A stretch of 40,000 nt of DNA from Chrysomallon squamiferum (GCA_012295275.1 CM022669.1:7354989-7394988); one strand, 5' to 3'. Shown: positions 22,311-34,677, counted from the stretch's first letter. The notes: generated by a model from the letters alone, not told the origin. Program-made: numbers and translations.

Positions 22311-22689
22311 TAGTAGTAGTAGTAGTATTACCGTTGTTGTTGTGTTGTTGTTTTTGTAGTTGTTTTTATTTTTGTTGTTGTGCTATAGTCGATGTTGCTG
22401 TAGTTGTTTATGACGATGATGTCGTTTTTTTGCTACAGTTTTTTGCTACAGTTTATTGCTGTGTTAATTATGTTAACGACATTGTTGTAGTTTTTATGTT
22501 GTTACTGTTGATGATAATAATGATATTATTATTGCTATTGTAAACAACGTTTAATTTTATACTAAGGATAAACAAAGAAGAAACTGATATAAATAAATAA
22601 ATAAATAATTTAAGAAAATTATCATCATCATTGTCATTTTCGTCATCATCATCATTATTATTATTGTTATTGTTATTATTATTATTTAG

Positions 22690-22924
22690 GAAAGAAAGTT
22701 CACAAAGGTGACGAACACAGAGACGGAGACGTAGATGAAATCGAAATCTGCGACGACGACGACTCTGAAGACGGGGCGAAGAAAAACATCGTCGTAACAG
22801 GACGACGTTCACCACGTACCAGCTGCACGAGCTTGAGCGCGCCTTCGAAAAGTCACACTACCCGGATGTATACAGCAGAGAAGAGCTGGCCATAAAGATC
22901 AACCTACCAGAGGTCAGAGTTCAG
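22690..22924 (+). CDS. Rx: Rx coding exon 2: acidic linker and homeodomain residues 1-46 (frameshifted as given)
   Basis: Acceptor AG at 22688-22689. The phase-1 join to exon 1 gives a charged linker ([16 protein letters not shown], then [12 protein letters not shown]). The homeodomain follows from CAT at 22787 and matches Rx closely: [20 protein letters not shown], then [14 protein letters not shown] and NLPEVRVQ. The two parts are in different frames. The A-run at 22782-22786 has five A where six would keep the frame and give the usual KKKHRRNR junction. In the homeodomain frame a TGA lies just upstream at 22766-22768. With one more A the exon is 236 bases and ends in phase 0, as exon 3 requires, so a one-base loss (assembly error or real) is the simplest reading. 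The donor is GC (CAG|GCAAGT, 22925), at the conserved position between homeodomain residues 46 and 47. Confidence 0.9.
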
Positions 22925-23204
22925 GCAAGTATTTCCGGTGGATAAATTAAAATTAATAATTAGAAAGTGTACCGGATGGGATTTAGGAAAAGTTTGTGAA
23001 ATAAATAAAACTTTTTGGATTTTTGGAAATAAAATATTTCTTACATATTACGAATAACTTAATATAGACTGTCTACTATCTGAATTTAAAGTTTAGAAAT
23101 TACAAAAGTATGTTTCAATAGTACTAAATATATTTTTGATGTTTTTTTTTTTTCTTCTAAATGCTTCGGCACGATTAAAGTTTTAAAATAGAGGATGATT
23201 TTGA

Positions 23205-23236
<32 letters not shown>

Positions 23237-23929
23237 CAACAGTTGTAATGATCATGATGTTAACAAACAAAAAGAAATGAGGAGTACATCGAAGAAAAAT
23301 CCAACACACTGTAATTGTATCACATATTTTGCAATTTATTTTCGTTATTTATATGCATTTTGGTTTCTTCTGTTTTATTTGTTGATTTTTTTTTACTTTT
23401 GCATTTTTCTGTCCTTAGTATGTATTTTCATTTGTTTGACATACGTTTTTTGAAAATGAAGAAAAATAATAAGATTAAATAAATTAGTTTATTTAATTAT
23501 TAGATTTTCAACGCCATTACCCCAATCTAGACACATCCAGTCAGCAGAATAAATACAGTAAATTATTTCTTTCCTTCTTTTTCTTTTTTCTTTCTTTCAT
23601 TTTTCTTCTTTTTTTTTTTCTTTTTTTATTTTATTTTATTTTATTTTTTTTTAGTTTCTTTCTTTCTTCTTCTTCTTCTTTTTTTTTTTTTTTTCAAAAA
23701 TCGAGATTTACCCAAACCCGACCATTTGGAAACAACGAAAATACGTTAAGTGTCATTAATGGATGTGAGGTTGGCCAAAATGACGTCTGCCTAGTAAATG
23801 TTGACAAGCCATCAGCCGTTCTGCTCTTGTTCAATAATTTTCTCATCACATTCTCTTTAACCAATTACTTAATCAGAATTCAATTCACTTTGTCTCTCGT
23901 CGTTCCTCGTAACGATGTTATTTCAGCTC

Positions 23930-24400
23930 TATCACCGTCTTTGTAGTTATCGCGTACTGTGGGTTATCGTTCGCAAATTTTAATGTCACCAATGGGCAAC
24001 TCGATTGGCCTCTCATTATATCACACAATGAAATTAGCGCCCTCTGTCAACAATTATCGCCAATCGAACATTCATTCTCCAGCTAACACGGGCTCCGGGC
24101 TGCCGAAGCCAATTGGTTAATCAAAAGGTTTAGCGCCAACAAAAGCGAGGCCGCTACAACGAGCTTTGAATAAAGGCGATGCGCCGCTTGAAAGAATAAG
24201 ACAATTTGGCAAACTCGGTCCCCATCGTCGGCGTTTGTTGTCGTCCTCGGCGTTCTGTACAAACGAGTTTAATCGGCATCATCGAAGCTCATTGACGAAG
24301 TGAAGGGAACAAAAGGCGTGAAAGAAAAAAGGTGACCAGAACTGCGAAGAATCCCAAGACGAGCAAGTGTTTGATGGAGAAAGCCATCTGCCATAGATAT
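23930..24400. promoter_or_regulatory. Low-copy island in Rx intron 2, candidate enhancer
   Basis: A GC-richer, non-repetitive block without an open frame of note. It has clustered homeodomain/CCAAT-like words: ATTGG or CCAAT at about 24005, 24062 and 24111, AATTAGCG at about 24033, and GGTTAATCAAAAGG near 24115. It ends before the pentanucleotide array. Position inside a developmental regulator makes an enhancer plausible; this is inference from composition. Confidence 0.35.
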
Positions 24401-24509
24401 GATATTATTAACACTTGAAACAAACACTGCTGTGACGATTAACACGTTTGCTCTTCAGATGTTGGTCTTGCATCGTCTTGAGAAAACACTTCACCATTCG
24501 AAACATTGG

Positions 24510-24870
24510 TTTTCATTACGTTACACTACGTTACGTTACATTTCATTTCATTTCATTACGTTACACTGCATTACATTTCATTTCAGTACTCTAGACTACA
24601 GTGTATTTCACTACACTGCACTGCACTATATTTTTTATTACACTGTGTTATACAACACTACACTATATTTCACTATACTGCACTGCACTGCCTCGTTACG
24701 ATACACTACACTACGTTATATCTCATTACACTACAATGCAGTACTTATACACTAAACTACACTTCACTACAACACACACAACACAACACATTACACTATA
24801 CTACAACACACAAAAATACTACACATTACACTACACTATACTACATTACGTGGTCTCCTCCCATTTGTTC
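24510..24870. repeat. Degenerate pentanucleotide array (TTACA/CACTA type)
   Basis: About 360 bp of five-base periodic sequence mixing CATTA, CGTTA, CACTA, CATTT, CACTG and CACAA units. Because five is not a multiple of three, all three + frames stay partly open and give His/Tyr/Thr-rich nonsense. TACAC/TATAC words recur at about 25230-25265. Confidence 0.85.
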
Positions 24871-26039
24871 GACATTCCAAGTGTCACACAGCTTATAACA
24901 ACACAAATCATGTCTGAGTGAAGAATAGATCACGTGACTTCCACCTAGCATGCAATAACAGATTATCTTCCCAGTTGTTACTGTCAGCTTGGGGAATAAT
25001 TAAGCAAACTCCTGCTAACAATTAAAAAACGAGACCAGAAATACAGATTTATTATAAATTCAGTCACATAACACGAGAATAATATACATTTTTTATTTCA
25101 TGGGGACATTAAGTATATGTACCTGTGTCAAGTATACAAACAATTTAGCATTATTATTTTTGTACAACTAGATACTTTCTAAGCTATTAAGTTTTATTGT
25201 TATTATTATTATTATTATTTTTGCAATACAATATACTGAACCACACTATACTACACTATACAAAATTCAATTAAAATAATAATAAAATATGCTTGTTTGT
25301 TAACCTTTCAAACAAAGTAAAAACGTTAATTATTTTTTTTTAAATGAGTGGGAAAAGTCTAAAAAGACCGAGTCGCCACAGTCCCAAAGAATGACGTTTG
25401 TGTGGTTTAAGAAAAGAATTCACTGCAATGTGACTTTGCCATCAAGATTTAACTGGTGGTTACGAGATCGCGTCCATTTTGCTTCTGTAATGGAATATTA
25501 GATAACATTTCTTCTTTGTTCAGTAAACAGTCTTTGCTTTTCATTCAACCTTCAACCCATTTATTATCATCATCATCATTATTATTATTATTATTATTAT
25601 TTATTTATTTATTTTATTTATTTTCTTACATTTTTTTTTTTAATTTTAGTTCTGCGTGTCTGTTTGTGTTTGTTGTTGGTTTTGTTTTTAAATATATTCT
25701 TGTTGAGGAAGAAAAGAAATAATATTACGACGTTTAGTGACAAAAAAACGTTTCTGGAGCATATACATATATATTTCTGAATCTTTTTCTTTTCAATAAA
25801 TCAGCGTATGTATATGTTAAGTGTTTAATTATGTGTGCGTATACGTATATGTGTGTTATTTTAACATTCTATTTAATCTATAAAACTGATATTATTTTGA
25901 TTTACTAAATACATGTATTTAAATACAGCTATAATTTACTTAATAAAATGAATGCTAAATTGTTATTAAATATTCGGAAAATTATTCATGAAAGCTTCAT
26001 TGTATTATTTTATTTTCTTCTCTTCATTATTGTCACAGT

Positions 26040-26520
26040 TTCATAGCGACCGCGTTTCATTATAGAATTTACATTGTTAGCAAAGTTAATGACAGTTTAA
26101 TGCGACATTCCACATACTTCACCCTTACGAAATCCCAGAGGTTTTTAAACTCTCTGTCCAGATTTACACTCGAGGGCTTCGTTCACCGGAGCAGGAGGAA
26201 CGGACAAGCGAGTAGGAAAACCCCCCTCGAGATTCTCTAATCGGCCTAATTTAATCTCACGTTATTAAATTAATTAAAGTACACTTCGTCTGATTCTCAT
26301 TAGAAAGAATTTATGACTTTCGACGTGTAGTTAAATGCCTTATTAGGGCGGATTACGCCGGCAGTCGTCTGCTTCGGGGAATTCCCACGCTGTTGTAACG
26401 AGAGTCGTGATTGGTCAGTGCAGCGTTCGCGTGTTTATTAGCGATTGTTCGCGGGATAAAGCTTTGTATTAGACGTGTCAGCCGCGACATGTTGTGCGTG
26501 TTAAGAAATTGAAATATTTA
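26040..26520. promoter_or_regulatory. Low-copy island upstream of Rx exon 3, candidate enhancer
   Basis: A GC-richer block with no open frame. It contains a paired-homeodomain-like TAAATTAATTAAAG at about 26266-26279, GGCGGATTACGCC with an Otx-class GGATTA at about 26349-26354, and ATTGG at about 26411. Its contrast with flanking AT repeats suggests selective constraint, but no comparison was possible here. Confidence 0.35.
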
Positions 26521-26688
26521 AATGCTGTAAACCTTTAAAAACAGTGATTATCATCATCATCATTTTTATCATCACAGTGATCAGCAAGCACTGTAATCCA
26601 TAACACGTAATGTTATGTAATTAGAGAAAAAAATAAAAAAATAAAATAAATATTTGTTTTAGGAGATAAAAACTTTTTTAAAATGACT

Positions 26689-26719
<31 letters not shown>

Positions 26720-26735
26720 TTTGTTTGTGATTCAG

Positions 26736-27188
26736 GTATGGTTTCAAAACAGAAGAGCTAAATGGCGAAGACAGGAGAAGTTAGAAGGCGGAAAGATGAC
26801 AGAGTCGTACCCAGTAACCTCCGTTAGCAAACACCACCCGAGCCCACTGACGTCAACCCTGCCCCTCGATCCCTGGCTGACCCCGCCCATTGCAAACGCA
26901 TGCAACATGAACAGTGCTGTGACGCAACAAATATCGTCGGCACTGACGTCACTGTCGCCCGTTTTTACGCAAGCCAATATGACGTCATATCCGGGATTCT
27001 TTCCTCCAACGTACGCATCGAACAGTGCAATAAACTCGAAGATGAACCCATTTTCCAGAATGTTTAACCCTATCTCCGCCAAACTGTGCGAGTCGGACCC
27101 CAGAAACACAAGTATTGCCGCACTTCGAATGAAAGCAAGGGAACACTTGGACACCATCGAAAGAAAACACGCAGGACCTCTATTGTGA
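26736..27188 (+). CDS. Rx: Rx coding exon 3: homeodomain C-terminus, PLDPWL motif and OAR domain
   Basis: Starts at VWFQNRRAKWRRQEKLE, the third helix of the homeodomain, with Gln50 and Asn51 that set TAAT recognition. It enters in phase 0 after acceptor GATTCAG and runs 150 codons to TGA 27186-27188. Residues about 193-202 read LPLDPWLTPP, a motif shared by Rx proteins. The middle is Ser/Thr/Pro/Asn-rich, with FFPPTYA. Near the C-terminus, at about 276-292, TSIAALRMKAREHLDTI is the OAR (otp-aristaless-rax) domain that modulates activity. Total predicted protein is about 301 residues from ATG 10563, within the usual size for invertebrate Rx. Octapeptide, Q50 paired-like homeodomain and OAR together identify Rx rather than aristaless or orthopedia. 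Confidence 0.95.
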   Translation, partial: VWFQNRRAKWRRQEKLEGGKMTESYPVTSVSKHHPSPLTSTLPLDPWLTPPIANACNMNSAVTQQISSALTSLSPVFTQANMTSYPGFFPPTYASNSAINSKMNPFSRMFNPISAKLCESDPRNTSIAALRMKAREHLDTIERKHAGPLL

Positions 27189-27342
27189 AAATAACGCTAT
27201 GTGAATATTTTCTCAGTTAAAATTCAATATCTTTTGATGGTCGATATATATATATATAAAAATATATATATATATTATTAAATGTGCTATATGTGTTGAA
27301 GGGGACTATGAAATAATAAGACGATATCACTGTTGACAATAA

Positions 27343-27404
<62 letters not shown>
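27343..27404. repeat. (ATT)n microsatellite in the Rx 3' UTR or flank
   Basis: About 20 perfect ATT units, 155 bases after the Rx stop and just before the first AATAAA. Confidence 0.95.
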
Positions 27405-27405
<1 letters not shown>

Positions 27406-27414
27406 GACTGATAA

Positions 27415-27420
27415 AATAAA
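27415..27420 (+). promoter_or_regulatory. Candidate Rx polyadenylation signal AATAAA
   Basis: First AATAAA after the Rx stop, 227 bases downstream. In AT-rich DNA the hexamer is frequent, so this is only a candidate; another AATAAA lies at about 27871. Confidence 0.35.
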
Positions 27421-29160
27421 GCAAAATCGTTGCAAAACCATTGCATTATTTTCCAGATAACAGGATACACACATTTATACAAGGTGAATTTCAACCAAAT
27501 AGCAAAGTAATTAACTAATTAACTAAATAGATAGAGAAAAAGATAAACAGAGGGGTGCACAATGGAGATAAATTAGTCATCGACTTGCATATGCCATGTG
27601 GCATTATTTGAATTTCATTTTTAAAACTATTTTAATGTTTAAGCTTAAAAAGAAAGAAGAACAGTTTCTTCGATTTGTTTTAACCTGGAGACGCGGGCTT
27701 TATGACAACGTCACGCAGAGTTTTCTCCCCTCATTTGCAACGGAAAAGTTAATATTGAATATTTTATATTTGGTCTTGATAGAGAACCTCTGTTAGTGCA
27801 TTTTTTTTTATCAAGCTTTATAAAAACCGCGTTTATTCGTGGCATAAAACGGCTGTTAGAACAATTTAATAATAAATGAAATAAAGCAATTATCTGAAAA
27901 CAGACAGAATATATTTAAGCTGTTAATGGCAGGTTGTAATCTTGGAAGTAATTTATTTTTTTATTTTTAAACATTCGTTTTATAAAACGTATTTAAATGT
28001 TCTCATTGTGAACCACTGATGCATCTTAATGCTTTTGGAGCTGAGTGTGGGTTTCGAAGTCTTGTTTTACTTGATGTAAATTTCATGTGTTGTTTCAAGT
28101 GATGTATTATCTCAGTTTTTAAAATCTATTAAAGATTTAGTGCCAAACGGTGTCTTTCTTTTCTTTGTTAGTTTTGGTTTTTTAATTTAGTTGTGAGTAT
28201 ATTAATAGCTATGTAATAATAATTATTAATATATTATTAAAAATCCAATATAACTGCACTTAAGAATATTAAAAACAATATTATAATTTATTTATTTTTT
28301 ATATTGTCGTTGTTGTTGTTGTATGTCGTCGTTATTAATGTGTGTCTGTCGAACGGACTATAATGATTTAATAAAAATGTGTACTTCCATCGAACATATT
28401 ACATTTGTGTCTGGCGGCAGATCTCTGTTAATGAAAGCGTAAGACGACACAGTTTCACTGGAATGAAAAACATGTGACAGTGATGACTGTAACCTCGTGC
28501 GAATCATGATATTTACTCACTGTGTCTATCACTTACTGCCACGCTTGCAATGTGTTAATAACGTTTAGTTCAGTTTTGTCAGCCATGCGATACCTGGCAG
28601 ACAAATCAGATAACATATTTATTTATAAATCGTTCGTTGAAATGACCAGTGCAAATGTCAGTGTTAACGTCACTGTTAACATAATATTTATAGTTGGTCA
28701 GCGGAATGTACAATGTCTTAGTTATGAAGTTATATGTTGGATTGCACGTTTCTTCACTTATAGTACTTAATTTAATTTCATAATAATAATAATAATCATA
28801 ATAATAATAATAATAATAATTAATAATTAATAAAAATTCCCTTTTTTCTGTATTTTTCTGTTCGTTTTTTTTTTATAATGTACATTTAAGCATGTTTTAA
28901 TTCTACAGTTTGTTATTTCTACGTCCACTGCACAAATTATAACTCGATAACTTGTGTTTTATTTATTTATTTATTTACTTACTAATTGAGTTTGTTCTCG
29001 CTTTCAAAATGGACATAACGTCGGCAGCATGCAATAAACTGTGAGACAGCTGTATTTTACTGTTTACTGTTCTATTAACAGAAAAACAAAAATAAGATGA
29101 AAGTATAGACAATGTATTTATCATTATTTTCATAATCAGAACCAATACCATCATCATCCC
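27421..29160. other. Rx 3' flank, no gene seen
   Basis: Moderately AT-rich, with few repeats apart from AAT units at about 28780-28830. Short open frames show no recognisable domain or splice context. Part of it may be a longer Rx 3' UTR. Confidence 0.5.
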
Positions 29161-29165
29161 ATATT

Positions 29166-29334
<169 letters not shown>

Positions 29335-29612
29335 AGATACTCAGATAAATTCAATAGATATTCAGCATACGGATGATATTGGTTTTGGAAGTAATCTGTT
29401 TTCGTCGTCAATGTTTTGTCCACAACAATAGCAGGGCAACACTTTTTATAACGTTCAAGTTAAAGAAAAAAAAACTTACTTATTTGTAATATACACTACA
29501 AAATTCTGTTTTAATCTGATAGCTTATTTTCGAATAAGACGAATAACCATTGTTTTAAGTTAACATGTTGACAGATCCAAACAATTTTTTTTTTTTTATT
29601 TTTTTTTAAAAA

Positions 29613-29655
<43 letters not shown>

Positions 29656-29915
29656 TGCCATGATTCTACAATGAGCCATCATTTTTGCTCCTTAAAAATA
29701 TAAAATATAATTTTGTTTCTTGTTCATAGTGCCAAAAACACACTATAGGAGTAAATATGCGCAATTATACATAGAAGCATATGTCGAAAATTAGTTCACA
29801 GTGATACCCCAAAAACAAATACTCAGAGATTCCGATATTTATTTATTTATTTATTTACTATTATTATTATTATTGTTGTTGTTGTTATTATTACTTTTAC
29901 TTATTTATTTATTTA

Positions 29916-29955
<40 letters not shown>

Positions 29956-30299
29956 GTTATTGTTATTGTTATTGTTATTATTGTTATTATTATTATTATG
30001 TAAAAACTTGTTAAAATAATCTCGTCTGCAGGAGCTAAAATTTCTATATTATTTAGAGTGACGTCCCCTCTCAAAGCTTCCTGCAATTACTGTCGTTGCG
30101 ATAAATTTCACAATTTATTTTATACGGTTTTTAATAAATAGTTACTATTATTATTATTTCGTTATAGGTTTACTATAGATTTACTGACGATTTCAATGAG
30201 AGAAAAAGACTAAACATTTTTATTTATTTATTTATTTATTTATTATTTTATTTAGTAACAGGTGACGTATTTAAAATAGAAAATGAAATAATAATAATG

Positions 30300-30356
<57 letters not shown>

Positions 30357-30382
30357 TAAAAGAAGTATGTTCAAAAAAGTTA

Positions 30383-30423
<41 letters not shown>

Positions 30424-30445
30424 ATAATAATAATAATAATAATAA
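29613..30445. repeat. Cluster of AAT, TTTA, ATT/GTT and ACT microsatellites
   Basis: Separate arrays: AAT 29613-29652; TTTA, ATT and GTT mixed at 29840-29998; TTTA 30220-30244; AAT 30287-30353; ACT then AAT 30384-30445. About 30000-30220 between them is non-repetitive. Confidence 0.9.
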
Positions 30446-30744
30446 TCATAATAATTATATTTTTTCACTACAGAATATACAGTATATAATGTAATGCAAC
30501 TACAATAGATCTGTATTAATGATATCATTTTCTTGATTAGCAAATAATATTTTATAAAAAGCTACTACTTCTTCCTCAATTATATTCTTCAGCTGGATTT
30601 AAAACTTCGTTTCTAGCTAAATGATTGAGACGTTACAAAAATGAACATTTCTTTATCTAGTGATTAGATCTACAATATATATTTTTGTTCTTGTTTAATT
30701 ATTTCATCTAACTTTATATCTATTTATTTGCCTCTCTTTCTGTC

Positions 30745-30997
<253 letters not shown>

Positions 30998-31589
30998 AAA
31001 TTTAAATCATGAAATAAAATATTTTAAAACTTAAACTTATGTGGATGAAAACAAAGACAAATTTATGATTTCGACATACCGGATTTCATTATCAGTTATA
31101 ATGTTTATATGACCCTTATTTTCTGTCGAATAAACAAATAACCAACGCAACCAACAAATATATGTAATAAAATTGACAAGCTTTACAAAATTACTTAAAT
31201 AATAACTTTATCCTGTGTTATCTGCATTATAATCATCTCATCAGTCCATTTATCCTTGTCTGTCAATCTGTATTTCTTTTATATTGCTGTCTATTTATCT
31301 TCTTTTTTTCTTTCTTTCTATTATTATTATTATTATTATTAGATTACGTATATATTCATTAATCTACGTTATTACATATTTAGTTTATTTATATACTGCG
31401 CTAAAACGATCAAAAATTATGTCTGCAAGATTATTCCTGTAAACACATAATTGATGTTCAGTTTTAGCTTTTAACCATTGTAGTCTGAAGTGCTTCAGTT
31501 GTTATTGCTTCACAAGGGCAGCGACATGGCAGAATGTGCGAGAAATACCCATATGTGTTGTAGCTGATAAATTAACTTAATGTACGTGT

Positions 31590-32300
31590 AAACGAGGGCT
31601 TTCTTTTCCAGGCCCATTTCTATTAAAGCAGCGTTCCCGTTGTCATGGCGATCCAATTTCGACAATTACGCCGTATTACGGCACTTCACTGTTATTGCAA
31701 GCAGATAAAAAAGAGTGACAAAGGGGAAATTATCGATATCGTAATGCGTGTCATGGGCGCTAATTACTGAACAAGGGAACACAAACGAGTCTTCAAATGA
31801 TGAAGAAAGGGAGATAATTTCACTAACTTCGTTCTGGCTTTAATTTCATTTAGCGGTTATCATCATGACGAAGAAAAGAACAAGAACGCAAATTGCCACA
31901 TTCATTAACAGTGCAGGGGGGGTTGAGGGTTTGTTAGAGAGGGAGGGGAAATATTATTTGACATAAACAGCTGTTGTCTGAAGATAATAATTAATAACGA
32001 TTACATGAAAAGGAAACCCATTATGTAATTACGACAAACTGAACTACTATTGACGTATTGCAAGATGGGTTGTCAAGATTCGATAATGGGATACCCGGAT
32101 TGTGAAAGGGGATTGCACAATTGAAATGTGAATGCAAGAAATCGGCTCTGGCAGGCTAGGTCAGTAAAGAAATTAAACAGACGAAAGAAGACTTGTAAAG
32201 AAATTCTCGAGCCTAATTCTTGCTTGACAGGAAAAAAATGAAATTTAATTAGCGTTCAGAATATGAGACGGATTTTATAAGCAGAGGTTGGAGCCAGTTT
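31590..32300. promoter_or_regulatory. Low-copy island downstream of Rx, candidate regulatory element
   Basis: About 700 bp of non-repetitive, moderately GC sequence with no long open frame. It is rich in homeodomain and Sox-like words: CGCTAATTACTG near 31758, GTAATTACGAC at about 32025, ACAATTACG near 31662 and AATTAGCG at about 32249. It is sharply bounded by AT-rich repeats and lies 4.4-5.1 kb past the Rx stop. Confidence 0.35.
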
Positions 32301-32560
32301 TTCTCATTACTGTACTGCATCTGCGTTTGACAACGTTTATAATATTACTTTCTCATGACAGAAACTCCTTATTGAAAAACAAACGTTTCGGTTTAATGAT
32401 TTTCGTTTTTGATTTCATAAATAATATTTTTGTAAATGATATCAATTACAAATATAGTGATATTCTATTTTTCTGTTTTATTGTTATTATCATCATCATC
32501 ATCGTTATAATTATTATTATCATTATAGTATCTTAATCATTAATATTGTTGTTGTTGTGG

Positions 32561-32562
<2 letters not shown>

Positions 32563-32599
<37 letters not shown>

Positions 32600-32879
32600 T
32601 TATTATTATTATTATGAAACTTTAATACTTAAAAATAAAACCATACAACCTATACCAATTCCAACAATAAAAACAACTATTATTTAATACAATTAGTTAA
32701 AAACTAATCTCAGATATTAATATAGCTCAAAGAATTTTAAACAGTCAAACAAACAAGAAAGCAAACAAACAAACAAAAAATATAATAATAATAAATAAAT
32801 AAATAAATAAATAAATTTATAGATAAACAGATATACAGATACACCTATAGATAGATCAACAGAGATGTTGATTGATAGG

Positions 32880-32951
<72 letters not shown>

Positions 32952-33078
32952 TGGGACGACAGATAGACAGACAGATGGACAGAAAGAAAGAAAGAAAAAA
33001 TAGATAGACAGACAGACAAACAAAGAGGCAAACAGACAAACAAACAGATAAATAGACAGACAAACAAACAGACAGAAA
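32563..33078. repeat. (CTT)n, (ATT)n, (AAAT)n, (GATA)n and (GACA)n cluster
   Basis: CTT at 32563-32598 passes into ATT to about 32616. AAAT lies at about 32787-32815, GATA at 32880-32934 and a degenerate GACA/AACA tract at 32935-33078. The Cys/Leu-Ser frames on the minus strand are artefacts. Confidence 0.95.
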
Positions 33079-33302
33079 GCTAAAAAGACTAATAGATTAT
33101 AAAAACAGGAACAACAACTGCTTCAACGACAAAGGTAACGACGACGACAACGTATATCTAGGAACAAAAACAAATAAACCCATGAATTTCGTTTTCTGCC
33201 ACAAGTATGTCAACTCCTTGGTTTTATCACATAGACCAGTTTTGTCAAATTGTTAATGTTTTTATTTATTTATTTACTTACTTAGATACTTTTTTTTATT
33301 AT

Positions 33303-33304
33303 TA

Positions 33305-33362
<58 letters not shown>
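33303..33362. repeat. (ATT)n microsatellite
   Basis: About 20 ATT units, followed by T-rich DNA and several long A-runs (33457-33471, 33580-33595, 33648-33682). Confidence 0.95.
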
Positions 33363-33365
<3 letters not shown>

Positions 33366-33789
33366 TTCTTTATATTATTTTTTTTCTTCTTGTTTTTAAC
33401 ATTTTTCTCAATTCCTGAAGAATAAAATAAATCTCAACATTAACAGCAGTATTTCAAAAAAAAAAAAAAAACTTGACTGTTCGTATCACTTTCATTGCAG
33501 TGTAAATACAAAATATAGTAGATCAAATAACTAAAATCGCATCTAAACGATTTCAAAGGAAGATTAAATGAATCAATGGGAAAAAAAAAAAAAAATACAT
33601 ATTTTTAAAAAGTTGAACAGAATTCTTCTACATTTTTCTTTTAAATTCAAAAAAAAAAAAAAAAAATAAAAAAAAAAAAAAAATTGTAATATCATTCTTC
33701 AAAAAAAACAACAACAACAAAACAAATAACAATAATTTAAAAATCCATGGGCTGGAATTAGAAAAGAATCGAAAACAATTTCTGCTCAT

Positions 33790-34640
33790 TTTTAGGGAAA
33801 ACTTCTTCGCCGACGGCTCTCGGGGGTGTCCTAGAGAGCGGCAAGGACATTACTTCCGCTGCGCAGGCTGAACAAGAGGCGCGCGCTGCGCGAGGACGAG
33901 AGACTCTCAAACCGAGGCCAATAATTGGGTGGACGGCAGACTGGGTTTCTAACCGCCCTGAGCTGAAAAGAATTTATTAAGTTTGTGATCCAAATAGCTT
34001 ACCAATAATTACAGATGTGAGATGAATGGGCAAATTCAATATCATGACGTCCAAATTGAAGAGCCAGTGTTAATACGCGCGCTGTTCTTGGCCAACGACT
34101 CTCTCTGTGACTCATTACCTAGTCGTTGGACAACTCCCGGCTTCAGATATCACCTCCAGCAATTTCAGACAATAGCGCGTCGCATATTGAATTACAGTCT
34201 AACGTCCCGATAAATTGTCAATATTTACATTTAAATAGCGTTAATCACTATCTAAGCAGACCATTTTCTGTTGAAGAAATGAAGTTATTGGAGCGAAATT
34301 GGCCACTAACTTTATTAATCAAGATTCTCACAAATATTTGCCTTAAGCTGTACAAACAACAATATCCGCTGAGTCCCCTATTAACTACTCAGATCTCCTC
34401 CGGTGGAAATTTTCTCATAACGGGAGTAAATTTTTTGGCTATTTGGAGCTAGTTAGAGTAATTTTTCGGATGGCATTTGATTGAATCTATGACGGAAGCG
34501 ATCTTTTTTTCTCTCTTTGATCTGAAAAGCGACGGGGAAAGTCCTCTCTCGAAGAAAGTGACTTGTTAGTCTGGGCGTCTGTCAGCAGTAATAAAACTTG
34601 AAAGTTCTCAGTTCCATTTCTGGTGTCCTGTTGTTCTGCA
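33790..34640. promoter_or_regulatory. Low-copy island downstream of Rx, candidate regulatory element
   Basis: GC-rich at its left end (33800-33960, with CGCGCGCTGCGCG-type sequence), then mixed composition. Two overlapping open frames near 34022-34452 have no recognisable motif and weak start contexts. Homeodomain-like words include CCAATAATTACAG near 34001 and AATAGCGTTAATCAC at about 34235. It could be an enhancer, a promoter of an unseen gene, or an unrecognised exon. Confidence 0.3.
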
Positions 34641-34677
34641 TTATAATGAAACAACTGAAGAATGGTAATTGTTTATG

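Larger units (their letters stand above)
10780..22689 (+). other. Rx intron 1, about 11.9 kb, hosting an antisense gene
   Basis: Donor GTAAGT at 10780, acceptor TTATTATTTAG ending at 22689. It holds the complete antisense PAN/EGF-repeat gene (16105-19554), many microsatellites, several short minisatellites and a low-copy island at about 21290-22150. The stretches 10786-11820, 12090-13740, 13900-16100 and 20170-21290 contain no other gene I can support. Large first introns are common in Rx genes. Confidence 0.65.
22925..26735 (+). other. Rx intron 2, about 3.8 kb, GC-AG type
   Basis: Starts GCAAGT and ends TTTGTTTGTGATTCAG at 26735. A (TTTA)n run at about 26686-26722 sits just before the acceptor. 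It contains two low-copy islands and a pentanucleotide array, listed separately. The stretches 22930-23760 and 24900-26040 are AT-rich with short AAT, TTTTC and ATT repeats and no gene. Confidence 0.8.

Noticed and set aside
26744-27170. Minus-strand open frames over Rx exon 3
   Set aside because: The + strand there encodes the conserved homeodomain helix, LPLDPWLTPP and OAR motifs. The antisense frames are shadows.
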